Below are positions 4,936-10,036 of a stretch of 10,036 nucleotides of DNA, one piece after another. This DNA is from Planctomycetaceae bacterium (GTDB lineage Bacteria > Planctomycetota > Planctomycetia > Pirellulales > Thermoguttaceae): contig JAIRPZ010000334.1 of the NCBI GenBank assembly GCA_031256755.1, forward strand, positions 1 through 10,036. Reading direction: 5' to 3'. A program made the position numbers and the translations under genes. The stretch's first letter is position 1. Each line of letters opens with the position of its first letter. Under the pieces are notes generated by a model. The model saw nothing but the letters and a program-made list of their open reading frames with translations, was not told the origin of the DNA and did no database searches.

Positions 4936-7425
4936 ATGAGTATTCACGATTATATCGGCTATCCGCTCATTGCATGGAGTGATTATAACCGCAACCCCTT
5001 GTATCTTGACAAAAATACACGATGCTACATTGCCCCCCGTTTATCCGATAAATCCGGCGTTTATGAACCTATCGCTGCTGAACGCATTGAAGTCGAACTT
5101 TATCAGAATGTCGAACCGTTTTATAAAAATGTCGGCGCACTCGTCGAAATACGGATGCTCGATGCCCCCTCAAAAAATACCAACCCCTATTCCAGCAACC
5201 CTTATTTCATGTGGTACAGCAAAACCGCAGGAAAAACGGGAATCATTATTGAACAATATAAAGGAGAATTTCTGCTGCAAGTCGTCCGCGCTTCGGCGGT
5301 CTCTTCAACAACTATTGACGACTTGATCAAAACACACGTGCTGTCTATGCCGCCGGTCGGCATTTTGACCAAACGTATCCTTGTCGAATGTAGCGGTGCC
5401 TATTACGGACCTTTCGATCATACCAAAGTCGACGAACACTCTGTCCGGCTGCACGCCCGGAAAGACGACCGTTTTTATGTCGGCAGATACTTTGCCGAAA
5501 ATATTGAACCGCGGCTTCTGCCGATGACGGAAAATTACGGCGGTCTCGAATTGATTGATGTCCGCAACCTCCCGCCGCTGACCGGCAGCAATCAAATCGA
5601 TTTTTTCAGTGATGCCGAACTCCGGGAACTCTTTCTTGCCTCGCTTGACATTAAATCCAGAGAACAAATCGAAAAATTACGGACATTTTTCATCACCGCC
5701 GATGCGAAAATTATTTCTTCGGATCGGGAACAGCGGATCAGTCAGATTTTGCGGAATGTGGAACATCAGGATGCCACGCTGCGGCAAATTGCGTATTATG
5801 TACTGGCAACGAAAGACCTGTGCGAATCCGTGATGGATAAAATCGTCAAGGAACGTCTTGATGTAGTGCTGCGCAGTGTGTCTGAAGGGGAGGTGAAAAC
5901 CGGCGAGAGTTCCGGCGAGCCGCCGCGGCTGGCACCGAAAGGCGAACAAAAAGCCGGTGCGGTTCCGCCGGAAATTCCTGCTGTTCCTGTTCCGCCGCCG
6001 CCGAAAATTGAACCGGAAACGGAACTGCAAATCCGTGAGCGTCAACAACTGCTGGAAGAACTGAAAGCCCAGTGTGAATCTCTTCTTGCCAAAAAAGGGC
6101 TGGCCGACGACATTGACGCATTGCAGGCAGAACGCGACGGTCTCCGAAAAGAAACAAAAACGCTGACCGCCGCCGCTGCCGCCGCTCAGCAAAAATTGGA
6201 CGAAATCCGGGATGCGGCAAAACAGGAAGCCAAGTTCATTGCGGAAAATGTCGATAAATCTTTCCTTGATCTGGTGATGAAAACTGTCGGCGATCAGGAT
6301 TGGGAAGACCGTAAGCCCGTTCCTTTTAATGCGGCATTGATTGCCGATGACGACGTTTCTCCCCGTAAAATCATCGACCGTGTTCTGGACACGATGCAGC
6401 GTGTCAACCGGACGCTGCCGGGCGACGAGATCGGGGCAAGAAATGAAGTGGCGAATTATTTGATTTGTCTGACGCAGGGTTTTATTACGACATTTGCGGG
6501 TGATCCGGGAACGGGCAAAACGTCTCTCTGCCATCTTCTTGCCAAATCGCTCGGTTTGGTACGGGAGGACGAAAACAAGCGTTTTGTCGAAGTTTCGGTC
6601 GAGCGCGGCTGGACTTCGCACAAAGATTTTATCGGTTATTACAATCCGCTTTCCAAGTCTATGGAAGTCAGCAACCGGGAGGTTTTTAACACGCTCAATA
6701 TTCTGGATGCGGAAAGCCGGCAAAAACAGGCGGGGATTGCGCCGTTTTTTATGCTGCTGGACGAAGCGAATTTGAGTCCGCTGGAACATTACTGGGCGGC
6801 ATTTCTGCGGATTTGCGATTTTGATTCCGCTTCGGCGCGGACGATTAACCTCGGCGGTCATTCGGTTTTGCAGATACCGAATCATCTCCGGTTTCTGGCA
6901 ACGGTCAATTTTGACCACACAACGGAAGAGTTATCGCCTCGTTTTATTGACCGGAGTTGGATTATTACGTTGTCGCCGGAAGACATTAACACCAATCCGG
7001 CTTCTCTGCGTGAACCGGAAGAAACGAAAGTGGTGTCGTTTGATGCGCTGTTGCAGGCATTTTCTCCGACGATGCAGAAAATTGACGCAACGATTCTGGA
7101 AGAATGGAATGCTATTCAAACGATATTCAGCAGCAACAAACTGCCGATATTTCCCCGTAATCTGAAGATGGTTCATCACTATTTTCAGGTAGCGTTTTCC
7201 TGTATGGACACGAGCCGCGGAGGGAACCGGTTTGCGCCGCTGGACTATGCGGTTGCGCAAAAGATTCTGCCGACGCTGAACGGAACGGGTGAAAAATATA
7301 AAGATTTGGTTGATGCGCTGCTGATTCGTTGTTCCGGCAAATTGCCGTTGTGTCATCAGCACTTGTTGCGGATTAAGGAAGCCGCAGAAAACAATTTGGG
7401 ATTCTATCAGTTTTTTATGAAATGA
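4936..7425 (+). CDS. McrB-like AAA+ ATPase with large N-terminal region and coiled coil
   Basis: The product is 829 residues. The C-terminal third (about 480-800) is an AAA+ domain of the McrB type. It shows Walker A 'GDPGTGKTS' at 522-530, an 'ERGWTSHKDFIGYYNP' segment matching the McrB-type 'dFiG.y.P' loop after strand 2, Walker B 'FFMLLDEANLS' at 604-614, sensor-1 'ATVNFD' at 655-660, and arginines 669 and 673 in 'SPRFIDRSW', candidates for the arginine finger. Residues 1-310 are a mixed, beta-rich region I do not recognise, with an aromatic 'CSGAYYGPF' at 152-160. A proline-rich linker (about 322-360) and a coiled coil (about 361-440) join it to the ATPase. Such proteins form hexameric motors. 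The N-terminal region presumably binds the target or a partner. No McrC or other nuclease is adjacent, so restriction of modified DNA is not supported. The ATG at 4936 has an AT-rich leader without Shine-Dalgarno. The gene diverges from the FHA gene and converges on galactokinase. Confidence 0.9.
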   Translation: MSIHDYIGYPLIAWSDYNRNPLYLDKNTRCYIAPRLSDKSGVYEPIAAERIEVELYQNVEPFYKNVGALVEIRMLDAPSKNTNPYSSNPYFMWYSKTAGKTGIIIEQYKGEFLLQVVRASAVSSTTIDDLIKTHVLSMPPVGILTKRILVECSGAYYGPFDHTKVDEHSVRLHARKDDRFYVGRYFAENIEPRLLPMTENYGGLELIDVRNLPPLTGSNQIDFFSDAELRELFLASLDIKSREQIEKLRTFFITADAKIISSDREQRISQILRNVEHQDATLRQIAYYVLATKDLCESVMDKIVKERLDVVLRSVSEGEVKTGESSGEPPRLAPKGEQKAGAVPPEIPAVPVPPPPKIEPETELQIRERQQLLEELKAQCESLLAKKGLADDIDALQAERDGLRKETKTLTAAAAAAQQKLDEIRDAAKQEAKFIAENVDKSFLDLVMKTVGDQDWEDRKPVPFNAALIADDDVSPRKIIDRVLDTMQRVNRTLPGDEIGARNEVANYLICLTQGFITTFAGDPGTGKTSLCHLLAKSLGLVREDENKRFVEVSVERGWTSHKDFIGYYNPLSKSMEVSNREVFNTLNILDAESRQKQAGIAPFFMLLDEANLSPLEHYWAAFLRICDFDSASARTINLGGHSVLQIPNHLRFLATVNFDHTTEELSPRFIDRSWIITLSPEDINTNPASLREPEETKVVSFDALLQAFSPTMQKIDATILEEWNAIQTIFSSNKLPIFPRNLKMVHHYFQVAFSCMDTSRGGNRFAPLDYAVAQKILPTLNGTGEKYKDLVDALLIRCSGKLPLCHQHLLRIKEAAENNLGFYQFFMK

Positions 7426-7500
7426 TGCTGCGACGAATTGAGTGCAGCGGTTTCCGAAAGTTTTTAATCGTCCGGTCAGGGATTATCCGGGTGTGATATA

Positions 7501-7524
7501 AATCTGTTGAATTTAATCTGTTGA
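7501..7524. repeat. Short direct repeat between convergent genes
   Basis: AATCTGTTGA occurs at 7501-7510 and again at 7515-7524. It lies in the 154-base gap between the AAA+ gene and galactokinase. The gap also holds a 5-bp stem (7427-7431 with 7444-7448, 12-base loop) just after the AAA+ stop, too weak to call a terminator. I see no gene here. Confidence 0.4.
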
Positions 7525-7579
7525 TTTACTGCCGCAAAGCAATTGTTTTTTCAGGTTTGTTTTTAACGAATCCATCATT

Positions 7580-8749
7580 TTACGGTACAACGATAGACGC
7601 ACCTTGTGCCGGACGGGTGACGAATGCGGACGGAAAAATGCCGGTTTCGGTCTTATACCGTTTTTCAATGGTATTCAAAATCTCTTCCGTCTTTGCTGTT
7701 TCAATCAGCGACACAGTACAGCCGCCGAAACCGCCGCCGGTCATGCGGGAACCAATTACGCCGTCCGTTGTTTGGGCAATGTTCACAAGAATGTCAATTT
7801 CCGGGCAGGTAATCTCAAAATCAGTTTTCATCGATTCATGGCTTGCTCCCATCAGTTGCCCGCACGCCGTCCAGTCCTTTTTCGATAATGCCGCTGCCAT
7901 TGCCGTGGTCCGGTCATTTTCCGTAATGACATGTTTCGCCCGCCGAAAACATATTCCGCCGTCCGGTTCAGTCCCGAATCGGGAACGGGCATTCTCCAAC
8001 GCTGCCGCCGTTGCATCCCGCAAAACCGATAATCCCAGCAGTCCGGCGGCTTTTTCACACTGCCGGCGGCGGTCAGGATATTCGCTTCCGGTTAATTCAT
8101 GTTTGACATTGCTGTTCACGATCAGTACAGAAACGGCGGGATCGTCAAATGGAATCATTTCCGGTTTTTTGCTCCGGCAATCCAACAGCATCGCACAGCC
8201 CGCCTGCCCCATAGCGGCAATAAATTGATCCATAATGCCGCATGGCATTTTTGCGTAATGGTGTTCCGCTTTCTGGCAGATCAACGCTTTCTGTACCGGA
8301 TCAAGCGTTTGACCGGTCATGGCTTCCATCAGCGTTGCCGTTGCCACTTCCAGCGAAGCACTGCTCGATAAACCGCCGCCGAGCGGAACATCAGAATTGA
8401 TCACTGCACAAAACGGTTTCGGTTTCAAACCGGCTTCAACCATGTACTGAAGTGTTCCCTGCACATAACCTGACCACACGGTTTTTTGCGGCGGTTCGGA
8501 CAAACCGTCGATCCGCACATGAGCGGTTTGCTTTTTGTTCACACTGTAAACGACGGACTCGTCCGCCGGACTCGGCGCAGCAGCAATGACGGTCAAACGT
8601 TCAATCGCCATCGGAAAGACGAAACCGTCATTGTAATCGGTATGTTCGCCGATGAGGTTCACTCTGCCGGGAGCCGAAACAACCCAAGCCGGTTTTCGTC
8701 CGAACCTCTCGAAAAATAAGTTTTGTGTTTTGTTCAAAATCTGCTGCAT
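7580..8749 (-). CDS. galK: Galactokinase
   Basis: The product is 389 residues, the usual length. It phosphorylates alpha-D-galactose at C1 with ATP, the committed step of the Leloir pathway, in the cytoplasm. All three GHMP-kinase motifs are intact: 'GRVNLIGEHTDYN' at 28-40, 'LGGGLSSSAS' at 123-132 for ATP phosphate binding, and 'MTGGGFGGC' at 336-344. By comparison with the E. coli enzyme, Arg29, Glu35, His36 and Asp38 line the galactose site, Asp174 ('CGIMDQF') is the catalytic base, and Tyr224 ('GSEYPDRR') completes the pocket. The frame can also open at a TTG at 8758; I chose the ATG at 8749, which gives the standard numbering. Neither has a Shine-Dalgarno sequence. The gene follows the phosphoesterase gene by 36 bases and is probably co-transcribed with it. 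No galT, galE or galM is in the window. Confidence 0.97.
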   Translation of the reverse strand: MQQILNKTQNLFFERFGRKPAWVVSAPGRVNLIGEHTDYNDGFVFPMAIERLTVIAAAPSPADESVVYSVNKKQTAHVRIDGLSEPPQKTVWSGYVQGTLQYMVEAGLKPKPFCAVINSDVPLGGGLSSSASLEVATATLMEAMTGQTLDPVQKALICQKAEHHYAKMPCGIMDQFIAAMGQAGCAMLLDCRSKKPEMIPFDDPAVSVLIVNSNVKHELTGSEYPDRRRQCEKAAGLLGLSVLRDATAAALENARSRFGTEPDGGICFRRAKHVITENDRTTAMAAALSKKDWTACGQLMGASHESMKTDFEITCPEIDILVNIAQTTDGVIGSRMTGGGFGGCTVSLIETAKTEEILNTIEKRYKTETGIFPSAFVTRPAQGASIVVP

Positions 8750-8785
8750 AAAAGACAAGATTGTTAATTCTGTATTTCTGTTACA

Positions 8786-10030
8786 TTAAACCGTAAAAAC
8801 ACTGCTGGCGATTGCCGGCGAGGAATTGCCGAAAGAATCCAAGGCACGGACTTCCGCCGTTAAAGGAATTTCCGCCGGCAGTGTTTTGAATACCACTGAA
8901 ATTTCTTTCGGCATTTCGCTGTTCAGGTAAAAACGCGAACTCGGCTTGGCCGTTGCCGCCGTTTTTCCCCCTTCTTTGATTTCGACAATGTACCGAAAAA
9001 CAATTTCATCATCTTTCGCCTGCGGGAAAGTGACCGTACATTCTTTACCGGCAACCTTGACCGCCGGAACCGCTCCCGCCGGAAATTCCGGTGCCGGTTT
9101 GCCATCGCGGTTCTTGTAATTTTTGTTCTTCCAATCGACATTCCAGCGCGGCATTTCTTCGTTATGCCGCGTATCCCAACGCTCAATGTCAAGCATGCTG
9201 CCTTGCTGAACATTCACGATTAACGCTTCCGTTGTATTGTGTCCGCCTCGCAGCGACACGCCGTCATCGACTTCATTGTGTTCAACACACACATAAGCGT
9301 TGCTGCCGTCATTGATTGACGTGAAGGTGTTCTGCCAAATCATCCGCGGGTCGCCGACCGGCGTGTGAGTATGTCCGCTGAAAAAGACAACCTGCGGATA
9401 CTCATGCAGAAAGGGATAAAAATTGTCTGTTCCCCAACTTTTCGAACCGTAGCAGGTATTTTTCGGCGGGATGTGGGCAAACACGAAAACCGGTTTGTTC
9501 GGATATTTCTTTGCCGCTTCCGCTAAACTGCCGGAAAGAAATTTTTGCGATTCCGCATTATAGGAATTGTCGCCGCCGCCGTTGATACTCACCGTGATGA
9601 ACGGAAATCCTTTTATATCAATGAACTGATGCAGCGGCTGACCGAGTTTTGCATAATTCTCAACAGGATTTTCTTTGTTATAGTATTCGTGATTGCCCAT
9701 CATGAACACGACCCGCTGCGATTGCGGAATAATATTTTCGTCTTTGAATACTTTGAGCAGTACGTCATACTGTTCCGCCTGACCGTTATCAGTCAAATCG
9801 CCGACAACGAAGAGGGCATCGAGGTTTCCTTTGCTCACAATATTTTTGAGGGAACGGGAGACCTTCTGAACGGAGCCGTTCTTCATGTTGAAATGCGTAT
9901 CGGACATCACGGCAAATCGCGGCAGTCCGCCGTCTGCCGCCCTTGCCCGGGAACGGGATGTCAATGTCAAACCGGCAATCGCCGATATTTTGAGAAATTC
10001 ACGCCGCTGTAGCATCATCGGTTTTTGCAT
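8786..10030 (-). CDS. Tat-exported calcineurin-like metallophosphoesterase
   Basis: The product is 414 residues. The N-terminus is a twin-arginine signal: 'RREFLK' (Arg9-Arg10), a hydrophobic stretch at about 12-24, and a likely cleavage after Ala31 in 'ARAADG'. The protein should therefore be exported folded to the periplasm or beyond. The metallophosphoesterase motifs are complete: 'DTH' at 44-46, 'GD' at 77-78, 'GNHE' at 112-115, His186 in 'FAHIPP', and 'GHTH' at 219-222. These bind two metal ions and hydrolyse phosphate mono- or diesters; the substrate cannot be read from the sequence. Residues about 320-414 form a separate beta-rich domain resembling fibronectin type III or Ig folds ('EVRALDSFGNSSP'), common in exported enzymes of this kind. 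The ATG at 10030 is 6 bases from the window edge, so its promoter is outside; ATGs at 10018 and 10015 would keep the signal. It lies upstream of galactokinase in the same transcription unit. Confidence 0.92.
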   Translation of the reverse strand: MQKPMMLQRREFLKISAIAGLTLTSRSRARAADGGLPRFAVMSDTHFNMKNGSVQKVSRSLKNIVSKGNLDALFVVGDLTDNGQAEQYDVLLKVFKDENIIPQSQRVVFMMGNHEYYNKENPVENYAKLGQPLHQFIDIKGFPFITVSINGGGDNSYNAESQKFLSGSLAEAAKKYPNKPVFVFAHIPPKNTCYGSKSWGTDNFYPFLHEYPQVVFFSGHTHTPVGDPRMIWQNTFTSINDGSNAYVCVEHNEVDDGVSLRGGHNTTEALIVNVQQGSMLDIERWDTRHNEEMPRWNVDWKNKNYKNRDGKPAPEFPAGAVPAVKVAGKECTVTFPQAKDDEIVFRYIVEIKEGGKTAATAKPSSRFYLNSEMPKEISVVFKTLPAEIPLTAEVRALDSFGNSSPAIASSVFTV

Positions 10031-10036
10031 TGTTTA

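Noticed and set aside
5677..6918. A 413-codon open frame on the - strand inside the AAA+ gene.
   Set aside because: It is antisense to clear Walker A and B coding sequence, its translation is arginine- and phenylalanine-rich as expected of a shadow frame, and it shows no domain.
4936..7425. A Type IV McrBC restriction locus.
   Set aside because: Only the McrB-like ATPase is present. There is no McrC-like PD-(D/E)XK gene, and the neighbours are Hsp70, FHA and membrane proteins.
7426..7579. An intrinsic terminator between the convergent AAA+ and galactokinase genes.
   Set aside because: Only a 5-bp stem with a 12-base loop and loosely placed T runs are present; no convincing GC-rich stem followed by a T tract on either strand.

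Overview
The window holds seven protein-coding genes and no RNA gene, insertion sequence or CRISPR array that I can see. It looks like Gram-negative bacterial chromosome of intermediate base composition. My best guess is the Planctomycetes-Verrucomicrobia-Lentisphaerae group. That guess rests on the FHA protein, whose core and 'LLKKFF' tail resemble FHA proteins I associate with that group, on the Tat-exported phosphoesterase, and on several starts with no Shine-Dalgarno sequence. It is an inference only.

Left part (about 100-7425): five genes that look like one functional neighbourhood although they are not on one strand. On the + strand a multi-membrane-span protein with a GrpE-like C-terminal end is followed, 41 bases later, by an Hsp70-type ATPase. 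That ATPase has no substrate-binding domain; it carries a coiled region and a double membrane hairpin instead. On the - strand lie an FHA (phosphothreonine-reading) protein and, beyond a hairpin-rich gap, a small polytopic membrane protein. Divergent from the FHA gene, on the + strand, is an 829-residue McrB-like AAA+ ATPase with a large unrecognised N-terminal region, a proline-rich linker and a coiled coil. No McrC, nuclease, kinase or phosphatase partner is present.

The inferred picture is a membrane-anchored chaperone-like ATPase with its own membrane-bound nucleotide-exchange partner, linked to phosphosignalling (FHA) and to an AAA+ remodelling motor. I do not know a described system with exactly this set, so I flag it as the candidate novel system.

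Right part (7580-10030): two ordinary - strand genes, probably one transcription unit. These are a Tat-exported calcineurin-like metallophosphoesterase and, 36 bases downstream, a complete galactokinase. They converge on the AAA+ gene.

Smaller points of interest are a possible -1 frameshift site at the end of the FHA gene that opens a 67-codon extension, a chain of short hairpins downstream of it, and a mixture of Shine-Dalgarno-led and leaderless-looking starts.
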